Assembly (NCBI GenBank): GCA_003427395.1
Contig: BFEA01000095.1
Location: 529,722-582,867 of the forward strand
DNA length: 53,146 nucleotides
Origin: Chara braunii
Lineage: Eukaryota; Streptophyta; Charophyceae; Charales; Characeae
Direction: 5' to 3'
Part shown: one piece after another, positions 8,958-19,277 of the stretch
Layout: every line of letters starts with the position of its first letter
Numbering within the stretch: the first letter of the stretch is position 1
Notes under the pieces: generated by a model
What the model was told of the DNA's origin: nothing
What the model saw: only the letters and a program-made list of their open reading frames with translations
Databases searched by the model: none
Program-made: the position numbers and the translations under genes

Positions 8958-11386
8958 TCTTACGCCCCCTCGTGGTTTCCCGTACTGGGCCGCCGATCAG
9001 AGTTCTAGCAGGGGCGTGGCCGAGGATTTTTGGCCGTAGGGGTTGAGTCTCCCGGACAGAACGGGAGGCTCTTGTTTCGTGCCAGAGGTTACCCCGGAGT
9101 CGAACTGTCGTCACGAAGTTCCACGGGGGTCGGGTTACTTCCGAACGATAAAAGCAGAAGAGTTTCCGCAAAAATGAACGGCCATCGTGCATCAGGACGG
9201 AAAAAGTCATCAAGGGGAGAGGGTCATGGCGGCCATAGACGGAAACTGCGACCGTCATGGGTTTGAGGGATAGGTGGTGGGTTCGAGGCCTTCAAGCCTC
9301 GGCATCGGACTCGCAAAGTCCGCGCGGAAGTTTCCAAGAGGGTGAAGTGGCGGGAGGACTCGCCAGCATCCGAATTCGAAATTGCGCAGGTAGCGCCCCC
9401 TCATTACGGGAGAGCTCAGGGAAACGTGTTGTGCCCTCGGAACCCAGGACCAATCGTCGCCAAGAACACAAGTCCCTCTGGCGACACCAGCGACAATCAA
9501 ACTGCGGCCACCACGTGGTGTGAGCGACCCATCAGGGCAGCACCGTCAAACCCGTGTAAGGTAATATTAAAGTCGGAGAATCGAAGCGATCAATTAAGAC
9601 AAACCCGTCTCGCCTGATAGTAAGCGCCCGGAGCAGGTCTCGCCAACAGACTTGCTCCGTTCAACTCAAAGCGCGCCGTACATCCGCATCGGAGTAGATG
9701 CCGTCGTCATCTGCGATGGGAAACGCCGGTAGCGAGATGGGACGATCGGAGGTAGGCGATGAACACGGGCCAGACCCCTCGCTTCCGGTCCTCCGCACCA
9801 ACACCGTCTCCATACAACACTCGTTGTAATCTTTCTCTCTCAAGGTTAGTGCGCCGGGAGAAGATGATGAAATCTAAGTTCTCTTCCCCGCCGCGGGCGC
9901 GGACGCAGGCGGTTGACGTCACCGGTGCGGGGGCGAGAAGTTCAAAAGCGATGACTACCCGTTCAACAAGGAAAGGTGAGAGAGAGGAACAGAGAGACAG
10001 AGAGTGAGTTACACCGAGGCTGCACATGCATGCAGGAAGGGCCACGGAAGGGAGGGGAACAACGGGATGAACACACTCATACTCCTAAGCAGAAGGTCCT
10101 CCAGTTTAGTTCCCCCATCCCCGCCCGGATAAGTACATACAAACATAAATGCATGCAATCAACAACCCTTGACAGGACATCCAATCATCCATAGACCTTC
10201 GACATCACTCATGCGCACAACAAGCTTCCCATTACTCGGGGCCTCACACACGCAACATGCATAGACAAAGCATCAATGGAGATACAAGCGAGTCCTTCTT
10301 GTACACAAAAATTCTCAATTAACTGCCGCCCCCTGGCGCAGCCTTCAAAACTTCCCAAGACCACCGACCACCATAGCCACAAGGCCCTGCCACAGCCGGC
10401 GTCCAATCCCCACCACTGCTCAGTCCCTCCGACTGCTTCGCCCCGAGTCTATCGCGGGCCCACCCCGCGTCGTCACTCCGCCCGTCCTTGGGCTCGTCGA
10501 GCCTGTTCGGNGCCGCGGACTTCGCGCATAGCTCGCGCAGCATTGCAGCCGAGATCAAAGAGGAAGAGAGGAGAGGGTTGCGCGAATTTATAGCGCGGGA
10601 GGCGGCGGGTTGTCAGCCCGAGGTGCGGGCAGCACAGGGCTCGCGCAGCATTGCAGCCGAGATCAAAGAGGAAGAGAGGAGAGGGTTGCGCGAATTTATA
10701 GCGCGGGAGGCGGCGGGTTGTCAGCNCGCGCATAGCTCGCGCAGCATTGCAGCCGAGATCAAAGAGGAAGAGAGGAGAGGGTTGCGCGAATTTATAGCGC
10801 GGGAGGCGGCGGGTTGTCAGCCCGAGGTGCGGGCAGCACAGGGTGTAGATGAGAAGGACAGAAGAAAGGTGGGGAGTTAGAGGGTTCGACCCGCGGGATT
10901 GCATGGTCCTACGTGATTGGGGTGTTCGTTCAAGTGGNGCGCGGTTTCCCGCTNTCCACATTGATCCGAGCATCCCAACTACGCAGCCAATCACTACGCG
11001 GAGGAAGACGGGGTAAGGATCAAGCTGGGCGTAGGGGAAGACGAAGAGTCCTGCTTGGGGGAGACGCAGCAAGAAAGGAAGATGGCGCTGGGATGCAAAG
11101 CAAAAAATGGGGGTGCGAGACGCGCGAAGAAATCGGAGCTTAGGCGCACGCGCGCAAAAATTCAAAAAGTCCCAACCGAAACCGTTTCTTGGTTTTCATA
11201 CCGCGGCCGCTATTCGCCCGCGCGGGAGTTATTAGCCAAAAGAAAAAAAGAAAAGCCGTTTCAAAAGGAAAACAAAAGCAAAAAGAAAGAAAAACCCCTT
11301 TTTGTTTGCATCCGTACTTCAAGCTTCCGGGGGATTTTTCTTCAGGGATACGGCAAGCCGCTCGGTACGGGTTTGAGCTTATCACA
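8958..11386 (-). repeat. Element A 5' LTR (about 2.4 kb, inferred)
   Basis: The inner edge is set by the primer-binding site. The outer edge is set by the end of the direct repeat shared with 1-666. The stretch has no convincing gene. It contains the tandem block at 10523-10826 and four isolated N bases (10511, 10726, 10938, 10954). The minus-strand 3' end reads GGCGTAAGA rather than a canonical CA, so the inner edge could be off by a few bases. Only the outermost 660 bp are confirmed by a second copy in this window. Confidence 0.55.
10523..10826. repeat. Three near-identical tandem copies of an about 86-117 bp unit
   Basis: Copies start at 10523, 10640 and 10727, each running from the CGCGCAGCATTGCAGCC region to GGCGGGTTGTCAGC. 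The left LTR copy at 1-105 has the unit once. The second and third copies meet at an N (10726) and another N sits just before the first. The lack of divergence between copies and the N junctions suggest an assembly patch rather than an old tandem repeat. Confidence 0.7.
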
Positions 11387-11387
11387 T

Positions 11388-12242
11388 CAGTCTTCAGGAT
11401 TCGACCGCAGCACTCTTGAGGGAGCGCTGCAGGGAGTAGTAGTAGCGTTAGCCTTTAGTCTTCAGCACTGGGTGCAGTAGGTAGTTGTAGTCTCCAGCGC
11501 TGGGCACCATAGCTAGGATAGCACTAGAGAGAGAGAGAGGTTGGGCGGAGGCGAGAGGTACTTACCTGCAAGTGCCGTTGCTCTAGCTTCGTCTTCGAGG
11601 TACCTGCAACACAGCGCCAACATCACAGGTTAGTTCCTGGCTCGTTACAAAGAGAAAGAGTTCTTCTTCTTCCTCTTCTCAGTCCACCATCTCCCTCTAA
11701 GCCTCTCATCATCTGACTTCACCGCATCTGCAGGCTATGAAAGAAGAGAGAAAGAGCTTGGGGCCTTGGATCCAGACTCAACTTTTGGACTTCATACATT
11801 GTAACGAGGGACTATTTGGGACTTGTGTTAAAGACTTGGTGTTGACGACATTCCCATCTCTCCATCTTCTCTTTGTCTGATCCCCTCCTCTTCGTCTGTG
11901 TATGTTTGGACCTGGCGCTTCCTTCCAGTGTACAACGCCAGGCTCCTTCACACTTGTGATGGACACGATGTATGTTTGGTCTACGTTCAAACAGTTATTG
12001 GGCTAGTCCTTAACATTCTATCATTCTGCTTGGCTATCCTTTTACTACGTGCATGAGGTCAGTCCCGTTCAGGTCAGGACTTGTATCCAAATCTTCCACT
12101 GCGCTATTCAGCACCATTTTGTATGTATGAGAATGCAGATTGCTTGTTGAGATTCTACTTGCACTGCATTGTCCATTCTGTCCTTTTCATCACATTGTGG
12201 ATCCTCGGTTTCTATGTACATCGCCCAACTGGGCATGTAACA
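11388..12242 (+). repeat. Element B 5' LTR, 5'-truncated
   Basis: It aligns in direct orientation with 26849-27692, roughly 93% alike, from AGTCTTCAGGATTCGACC to the CGCC(A)AA(C)TGGGCA region. The left copy continues to TGTAACA at 12242, giving a TG...CA LTR whose end is complementary to its start (TGTTA/TAACA). The upstream part of the LTR is missing where element A ends. Confidence 0.85.
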
Positions 12243-12244
12243 GT

Positions 12245-12256
12245 TGGTATCGGTGC
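12245..12256 (+). other. Element B primer-binding site
   Basis: TGGTATCGGTGC begins two bases after the LTR end. It resembles the initiator tRNA-Met site TGGTATCAGAGC with substitutions, so it is either decayed or uses a related tRNA. Confidence 0.6.
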
Positions 12257-12729
12257 ACTGCCCGTGAATCAGGACAACCTGATCTGACACGTGTGCGGGG
12301 ACTAAATAGCTGATTGGTCTTTATTGATTGATTAGAGCACATTAGTTAGACCCTAAAATCACGATTTTCACCTTACTACCGAAAATCAATTTTCTTTTTT
12401 TTTTGTTGGATTTTGTTTCCTCGCTATTCTGTTGTGGAAAATCGCAATAGCGCAACATCTGAAATCTCCATTTTCGTTTTTCTTCTGAAAATTCGAAATT
12501 TCGTTGTTAAATATCCGGAATATTCTTCTTTTCGAAAAATTCGATTTCCTGTTGCATTTTTCGTATCTTAGAAATTCGGAATATCTTCTGTTTCGAAATT
12601 CGTTTTTCTGAAAACAGTACGGAAAATCCCTCCTGCAGGTATTATTCTCCAAACTATGAATATTCTTATCTTAGAAAATCCGAATACTTGTCATTTCTTT
12701 TCGGAATTTTTTTCGCAGTTCTAAGATTT
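12257..12729 (+). other. Element B leader, first part
   Basis: AT-rich non-coding leader between the primer-binding site and the element C insertion point. It is full of TTTTCGAAATTCG-like words, which make short imperfect direct and inverted repeats (about 12420-12610). No gene is supported; the minus-strand ORF in it is a by-product of this composition. Confidence 0.5.
12726..12729. other. Target site duplication of element C (ATTT), partner at 20410-20413
   Basis: ATTT directly precedes the left LTR and directly follows the right LTR (20410-20413). The fifth base does not match (GATTT versus ATTTT), so the duplication is 4 bp. AT-richness makes a chance match possible. Confidence 0.55.
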
Positions 12730-13839
12730 TGCAAGGAACATGAATATGGACGAAGCACAAAAATCCAAATTGCAAAATCACACTGAAGTCCAAGTAGTCA
12801 AAGCCAGAGCAGATAGCACAATGGAACCAAGTAACCATCCATTTGAGAACGAAACATCAGAATCGTGAGTCAATGTCCAAGCCCAATCGGGCAACGCCAA
12901 CAGCATAACCCGGTGTAGCTCTCTCTCTTGAATGGCGCCTGGCGCCCTATCTACTCTACAACCTATATCGACAACTACATCATGGAAGCAAGCAGACAAC
13001 TTGACGACCAGTGAGTGATGACGTCAACACCAATGTCGACCTCCTCTTCACCCAGGTACGTCCCTCTCTTCACCCACACTCTCCCTTGATAACCCACACA
13101 CCGCCCTTCACCTCCGAAGAACCATCTTCGCCCTCACCTCCCCTGCGCCCTCAGGCAGCCCGGCTATGGCCGCCAGCGCCCTATGTACAGGCAGCGCCCT
13201 ACCGCCTAGCACCTACCTGTCTCTCACCTCCGCCTATCGCAGCACAGCTCGCATTTGCGCAGCGTGCCGACAATGCCCGTATTGGCCAAAGATCCCCTGC
13301 CCACTCGCCCCTTCTGCCTATATGCCAGTGTTGCGTGTGGGCGGCCTGTCGTGAGCCCGTGCTGGTGTCCCAGTACCTGCGCCCAGGCCCATCACGAATG
13401 TGGCCCAAGAAGTAAAGTTGCGGCCCTTAGGCCAGGGCTACCATCCAGATGCAAACCTTTCTCGGTTTCCCATTGGTACGCTCGGCCTCTACTACGACAA
13501 TGCTGCTTTCTGATTGGCCAGCGACCAATGTGTGATGTGTCGGTCTTTCCAGGCCTGTGCCCAGGGCTCAACCAACTGAGGCCCTGGGCTCAACTGCTTC
13601 ACGCAAGAGTCTGGGATCCACGATGCAATTTAACAAACTGACGTGCTACAACTGTCGGATACCCACTTTACAAAAATGTTGAAAGAAAGGCATGTACGTG
13701 GATATTCTGACCAGCTTTCACTTAGGGAAGTCACAGGTCTAGCCCGCCTTCACTTAGGGCGGGCACGAGGCTTGCTGGGGCATTAGCCCAGAACATATGC
13801 ATGTCGGCAAGATCCCGGTCTAAGGGCTCAATCCTCACA
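12730..13839 (-). repeat. Element C 3' LTR
   Basis: It matches 19278-20409 throughout, beginning TGCAAGGAACATG on the plus strand and ending CAATCCTCACA. The other copy has small insertions (for example near 19790-19800 and 20085). Plus-strand ORFs within it are conserved between the copies only because the DNA is duplicated; no domain is seen. Confidence 0.92.
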
Positions 13840-14157
13840 TTCCATCCCCCTAAGCTTCGAAAGTCCGCTAAGATGCTTACTTCGCAGGTGCCTTCCCTTT
13901 GAGCTGTCTTCCATATTCAGCCACCTGAGGTGTTGTATGAAGCATCTCCTCTCTAGTGTACCAACGATCTTTTTTAGGATCAGTATGATGCCTGAATCTC
14001 CCCAGAGGTCTTGCAACAGGCATGTCTCTATGCTCCAAAATGTCGTCGACGTCCACGTGGCCATCAATGTTTGGGGCAGCATCGATCTCCTTGAAGGGAA
14101 TTGATCTGTCTCAGCAAAAAGTGCAAGCTTTGAGCCGTGAAAATTTGGGTAGTGCAC
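13828..14157 (-). pseudogene. Element C integrase C-terminal remnant
   Basis: The minus-strand frame opens with YPNFHGSKLALF, the conserved segment of the integrase C-terminus that usually reads YPVFHVSKL. The frame then runs past the polypurine tract into the LTR. The HHCC domain and the DDE core that should precede it are absent: upstream sequence passes straight to the RNase H tail, which implies a deletion near 14160-14240. Confidence 0.6.
13840..13855 (-). other. Element C polypurine tract
   Basis: On the minus strand GCTTAGGGGGATGGAA immediately precedes the LTR start TGTGAGG. This is the plus-strand DNA primer of LTR elements. Confidence 0.8.
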
Positions 14158-15380
14158 AGGTTATCAGGGATACGGATAACGCGGGACGGATCATCTTAAT
14201 CATTTCCCACTACATCCAAGACTTACCGAGATGAACCAACTAACCTTTTATTCCCTCCCTTATCCAGAAAGCTTAACCCATCCACCAGGAGATGGTCTTT
14301 CCGGTAGGCTTCCTCCATCGATTGAGTTAGCTCGTGAGATATGCCAAATTCATAAACTAGTGCCCTACGTGACACCGCATCAGCAACTTGTTATCCTCCC
14401 CCTTCAAATACTCTAGCTTAAAGCCATATTGTCTATGACCTCATTCTAGCATTTAAGGGCATTGGAGAGAACAGGTTGAGTCTTAGTCCACTTTAGAATC
14501 TGATGATCAGTCCTCGAGTAGAAGAATCTACCCAACAGTTAGTGTTTCTAGTGGATTAGAACCTTGTATTGGGCATAGAGTTCCCTCACTTAAGTGGACT
14601 TAGCCAACTTCTTAGATGACATCTTTTTGCTCATACTCAATCAGCCCCAACCTCTTCTCATCCTGCTGAGCCAGCACTGTGCCAATCCCATACTAGTTAG
14701 CATCAGTGGTTACTATAGATGTCCTCTGAGGATCGGGAATCATGAGAAACTCGTGATTCATGAGTGCGTGTTTCAATCGTTTGAAGGCAGCCTCACACTC
14801 ATCACTCCAGTCGCATGAGGTGTCAAGTCGAGTAAAATTTGTCAAAGGAGAGACAACTGTAGAATAGTTCTTTACGAAATTCCTATAGTAGTCGCTCATC
14901 CCTAAGAAAGATCTAACCTCAGTCACCGTCTGAGGACGTGGCCAGTCCCTAATACTAGCCACTTAAAGGCTCTTCGTTCTTCACTGTGATGGCATTGAAG
15001 CCTCTATAATCAATGCGCATCCTCAACCTTCCTCCCTTCTTCGTTACTGACAACACCAGGGATCCGAAAGGAGGAATACTTAAGCCGTATACATCCCTTT
15101 TATGTCAGCTCCTTCAGTTGTCGACAGAGTTCGTCCCTCTCGGTCGAGGCCATTCTATAGATTCTTCCCTTTTTGGGGTTTCACTCCCTGGAATTATTTC
15201 GAGGGTGTGGACTATCTCCCTTTCAATGACTCCTGTGGGCTTCTTGAGCAGATCAAGGAACTTAGCGACGATATAAAATAGGTACATACCCTCCTCTTGG
15301 TTTTGTAGTATTATAGAACGTTGTTGTTCATAAGCACGCATAGGACTCAAACAACCTACTAGCCTCCCACTTAGCTAGTC
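14158..15380 (-). pseudogene. Element C reverse transcriptase-RNase H, catalytic core deleted
   Basis: On the minus strand the RT finger region (KKGGRLRMRIDYRGFNAI) is followed within about 30 bp by the end of the RT thumb/connection (SIRDWPRPQTVTEVRSFLGM). The roughly 100 or more residues between, which hold the YxDD box, are gone; the junction is near 14960. RNase H follows as short, stop-broken pieces: CDWSDECEAAFKRLKHAL, VTTDANYYGIG-like, and a tail LEYLKGEDN then VSRRAL. The upstream pre-RT segment (15114-15350) is recognisable but stop-broken. Non-functional. Confidence 0.75.
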
Positions 15381-15404
15381 TAATTGTTCTCCCTAAGTTG
15401 CCAC

Positions 15405-15780
15405 TTGTACGCACCCTCGTACGAGTACGGACTCGTACTCTTGCACCTGTACGCTACTTGTACGCTAGGGGCCCCGTACGACTTTTTATTTATTTATTTT
15501 TTAAATCCGTTATTGTTTTTATTTTTTTTCTCAAATTATAATAAGAATCTGAAGATAATGCTCAGCCAAATGTTGTTTGTTTTGTGTTTTTGCATCACAT
15601 AGTTTTTTTTCGGATTTTTTTGATGATTTNNNNNNNNNNNNNNNNNTTTTTTTTTTTTTTTTTTTTTTTGCTTTTTCGTACGGGGGCGTTCAAGACGTAC
15701 AGGTTCCCGTACAGATCCCGTACAGAAATAACCTGTACGTTTCGTACGGGAAGCCCCCGTACGTGTACTATATGCAACGT
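15405..15780. repeat. GTAC-rich palindromic insert with an N gap in element C
   Basis: Two blocks dense in GTAC (15409-15484 and 15677-15775) flank an AT-rich middle with 17 N (15630-15646) and a long T run. The right block folds into a hairpin: CGTACGGGGGC (15677-15687) pairs with GCCCCCGTACG (15753-15763), and inside it ACGTACAGGTT (15695-15705) pairs with AACCTGTACGT (15730-15740). It breaks the coding frame between protease and RT, so it looks like a small mobile insert, possibly with a poly(A/T) tract. No transposase is present. Confidence 0.5.
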
Positions 15781-16350
15781 AGTGTTCTCCTATCAGGCGA
15801 CTCATACTTCACCACTTTCTTGTCCCAGTCCAACTGGGGCTTGGTAACCTCAAGGTAGTACATTCCTAACAGCATGTCGAATGACAACTCGTCACTAATC
15901 TGGAACGAAATCCTATGATTAAGTTCCCCTCCTCCAAAAGAGAAGGTCCAGACTACGTCCTTGACATAGTCTTTCACTCACTACAAAGTGTTTGTCGTTG
16001 GCCAAAGTAGATGCTACCGGTCTACTAAGGTGTTGTACCTGGTCCTGTGGCGCAGCCTTTCTATACAAACAGAGCAACGAAGGCACCACATTTGCGCCCT
16101 CCTACACCAACTTCCACACACTTCTAGGACCACCACTTTGTGCCACCCAGGATTCTCCAGGGTCCCTGTCTGACCACTCACTCTGCGAATCCTCTAAGGC
16201 CTCAGACACATCTAATGTACAAAGCACATTTTGGTCTAGATGAGTCTGCGGAATGACTAAAGAGTCATTAGCCTTGGCCAACTCATGAAGTGGGGAGGGT
16301 ATTCCTACTTCACCATAAGTAGAAGCAGCTAAAACTTCCACCGGCCTCAC
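15768..16350 (-). pseudogene. Element C aspartic protease remnant
   Basis: At 15977-15780 the frame reads a protease-like C-terminal half: HRISFQISDELSFDMLLGMYYLE followed by KPQLDWDKKVVKY, the hydrophobic pattern that follows the flap in this lineage. The Asp-Ser/Thr-Gly active-site part is not clear. Further upstream to 16350 the frame is acidic and Ser-rich with no motif. The C-terminal end is cut by the GTAC-rich insert. Confidence 0.45.
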
Positions 16351-16599
16351 GTGTTTCCCCAGCTAAAAGCCTGGGAAGAAGGCACCCCTCACTTAGGGGT
16401 ATCTTCTGCATGACCTTCGCTTTCTTGCACTTATGCTGGGTGTGCTCATTTTCACCTAGTTAATGCAAGCTTCGTGCGAACGGCGGTCCCGCTACACTAA
16501 TCTAAGCCAGCCTTAACCCAATCATCAACTTTGGACTGATTGGAGGCGGCCTCCCCTTGACTCTTTTGATGGCCCTTCCCTCGGCCACCCGCCTTAGCC

Positions 16600-17930
16600 T
16601 TTTTATACCGAGGCAAGGGTGTTACCCTCAGCATAGTCCTCACCGTCATCCTCTAGTGTGCCCATCAGGTCAGAAGGGTCATTGACCTCATCATTCGTCT
16701 ACCCCTCCTCTTCCACTCATGTGGACGCCTCTTTCTTCTTCCGTTTACTGAAGTGTGACAAGCCAACTCTATTCTCTGACTCTCTGGGAGAAATAGCAAA
16801 TGCTTGGGACAACAATGAGATTCTCAACGGTAGTAGTAAACTCCCTGACTAGATTATACCAGCGAGATTCTACCCTGTCGATGAACTCTTCTAGAGATAG
16901 GGTCTCACCCCAAACTCCTATGTGTCCTCCATATCCAGCTTTCGCTATGAACACACTAAGCCAGTTATCACTTCCTTCTCCAGCAAGGTTCTCTTGGCCC
17001 TCACCCACATCGGGACTGACCTCAACCTGAGATTGAGATCCTCCTCCTTCTTCTCACTTGTGTCAGGAAGGGGAGCCCTCTTTTGGGTCTTTGACAACAA
17101 AGAACTTGCTGCTGTTCCTATGGTGGAACAGGTTGCTGTAGCGGTGATTGAGTAGCTGTCACCGCCTCACTAGAAGAAGAAGAAGCTACAGTTTGTGTTG
17201 CTGCTGCTGACGAACCGCTTGGTTGTATGCCAGCTTGGGGATAGATGCCTATAACTGCCATCTTAGGGAGTGGCGATTTATAAACTGCGAGCAGCCTAGA
17301 GCTTAGTTGCTGCAACTAAGTCAATGTGTAATCCAAGGTGTCTTGCATGAAGTCCATTTTGCTAACTACGCGTGCGTGTAGTGAGAGCAAACTAGATCTC
17401 AACACCTTCATTGGATCAAACAACGCTGTCTCATTCGTTGCCTCAAGTGCAGTTTTCTTGGCCTCTACTCTCTCCAACCTGACTATCCTATCTCTCTTTC
17501 TCTCTGTGGCTTCCTGAAATTCCCTCACTAGTCGTGCATGGATCCTTTCGACTTGCTGGAGTTCCCTCAACTCCCGCTGGCGTGGGGTCAACGGGCTTAA
17601 CTGCGAGCCCGCCATTTGACTGTTGGAGACAACAGAAACTACGGTACTAGAGATGCCCGGGGACCAGGTGAGCATTCCCAACTGTGTCCCAGACGAGGTC
17701 CCAGACGAGATGGCAGCATTGGATGTTGTTGCGGTAGCCATTGCAACTACGGCGGCCTTTCTAGGTGCTACGTTAGCTGCTGCTACCAGCTGTCCAACTT
17801 CCCTTGCTGTTCTCTCGGCTGCTCGTGCACGGGCTCTTTTTCCGGCCCTAGGCCGTCGCTTGACTTCCTTACCTAGAATCTAGAACACGAACGAAACTCT
17901 CTTTAGTTCCGACCGTGAGTCTCTCATCGT
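16600..17930 (-). pseudogene. Element C Gag remnant
   Basis: Pieces in the right place for gag on the minus strand. 17741-17316 has a Thr/Ser-rich N-terminus then a long charged helix (RELRELQQVERIHARLVREF), likely a coiled coil. A Ser/Gln-rich stretch follows (17315-17118), and 17008-16769 contains a capsid-like segment (LSLEEFIDRVESRWYNLVREF). Stops separate the pieces. An upstream basic segment runs from about 17927. No CCHC knuckle was found. Confidence 0.5.
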
Positions 17931-19257
17931 CAACTCTACCCTCATCGCTGTCTGACCCACTCAACAGCTAGGCAAACATTATCTGCATTACAACCCCCTA
18001 GTGGAGTCCTACCACAGCATGTGTCTGACCGACACCTAGTTTTCTAAAAATAAATGTGTCCGGCAGGTATCTTCACCACGGTCAAGCGATCGTCTAACAA
18101 TATTCACATAGACTGTATACATAATCTAATCCTATCATTGATTAGTTCACTTACAGCAGCATTAGATAGAACTGGCTATGGTAGTATACAACAGTCCTAC
18201 TCTAATCTGTTTGTGAGGTGCTCGCAGCTGTCAACCAACTAATCAATAATTAAAACAACACTATGTTGCAGATGTATGATCAGTGGGTATGGTTGTGTTT
18301 CCAGTTGAGCACCAATTAGAACCCACCCTCCCCTCAATCCAACATACCGAAGAGCATCATTGAGCAGCGGTGTCTTCGTGTGTATTCTCGGCCTACCCCT
18401 GTGCCCAAGTCATTGCCGAGCAAGCCAGCCAGTCCACTCTTATTTACCCTCGTACGGAACGAGCCTTACTACCCGCGTTGATCTGGCTGATCAGGAGGGA
18501 TTTAAAGAGAGTCCCCATCTGCTCAGGAATCATTTAACGTCTCAGACAGGATGACGATCACAACCAGATTCAATCCGAGTCTCCAACCAGAAATGTTTAT
18601 AGACGGTCTGGTAAGCGTCTCATAAAAGGCTGGCACACCCGGCAGGGCTTCTATTCAGCGCAGCAAGTGCCAAAATGGACAGCAGTCATCGCATGCGTGA
18701 CCTACTCCCATTTGGTTGGCATGGTGACCGTGACCCAAGTGCTTCGACCAGGGCCCTTCAGAGGCATCGCCCATGCTCCATTCATATGCTTCCGGGAAGA
18801 TTGTCGTCTCTCAAGGTAGCGCGCATTCGACACCTCACCAAAAGAGAGGACTCTCAAGTTGGACTCACTTCCTCACGGTAAGAAGAGATTGAGAGAGTAG
18901 ACAAGGTAAGGGAACAACGTACCTGGAGATAGCTGCCCCCAACCACAGATTTCTAACCAATTGAGCTAAGTGTGCATTTGATGACCGGTCATGGCTTCGG
19001 TAACACCCACAACGCAATGCAGTGCCACCTCAGCCGAATGCCACCTCAGCCGAATGCCAATTCAGCATGCTCTCATCAGCAATCGTACATTCCGCTTGTC
19101 ACCACGGCATACACTCCCGTCTTAGCCTTCCGGCGCACCCCTCTCTACCCAAGCCGTGCGCCTATATGGCCTAACGTCACAAGTACCAACTACGAAGAAG
19201 CATTGTCAACGCACCAAGTCTGTATAACGCCAGCGTGCCAAAGGTAAGTGGCGAATC
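17931..19257. other. Element C leader, no gene
   Basis: This lies between the primer-binding site and gag of element C. No supported gene. It contains short direct repeats such as the doubled GCCACCTCAGCCGAAT at about 19022-19060. Confidence 0.4.
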
Positions 19258-19275
19258 AATCCAGCTCCGATACCA
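19258..19275 (-). other. Element C primer-binding site
   Basis: The minus strand reads TGGTATCGGAGCTGGATT, the plant initiator tRNA-Met type site with one change in the first twelve bases. It sits two bases from the LTR end (CCTTGCA-TT-TGG). Confidence 0.85.
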
Positions 19276-19277
19276 AA

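Larger units (their letters stand above)
1..11386 (-). mobile_element. Element A: Ty3/gypsy LTR retrotransposon, left LTR cut by the window edge
   Basis: On the minus strand the order is LTR, primer-binding site (8941-8956), gag, protease, reverse transcriptase, RNase H, a PHD-like finger, integrase, extra ORFs, LTR. Positions 1-666 and about 10727-11388 are direct repeats some 95% alike, which places the LTRs. The right LTR would run from 8958 to 11386 (about 2.4 kb); only the inner 666 bp of the left LTR are visible. Pol carries several stops and at least two frameshifts, so this copy cannot act on its own. The right end abuts a truncated LTR of element B, suggesting that A inserted there. 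The right-hand boundary rests on where the repeat similarity ends; the target duplication cannot be checked because the left end is outside the window. Confidence 0.8.

Noticed and set aside
9276-9340. tRNA-like words (GGTTCGAGGCC and a possible anticodon-like arm)
   Set aside because: No consistent cloverleaf: the T-loop lacks the usual pyrimidine at its last position and no matching acceptor stem was found.
10473-11165. Minus-strand ORF of 230 codons in the LTR of element A
   Set aside because: It is made of three copies of the tandem unit translated in phase and contains N; no domain.
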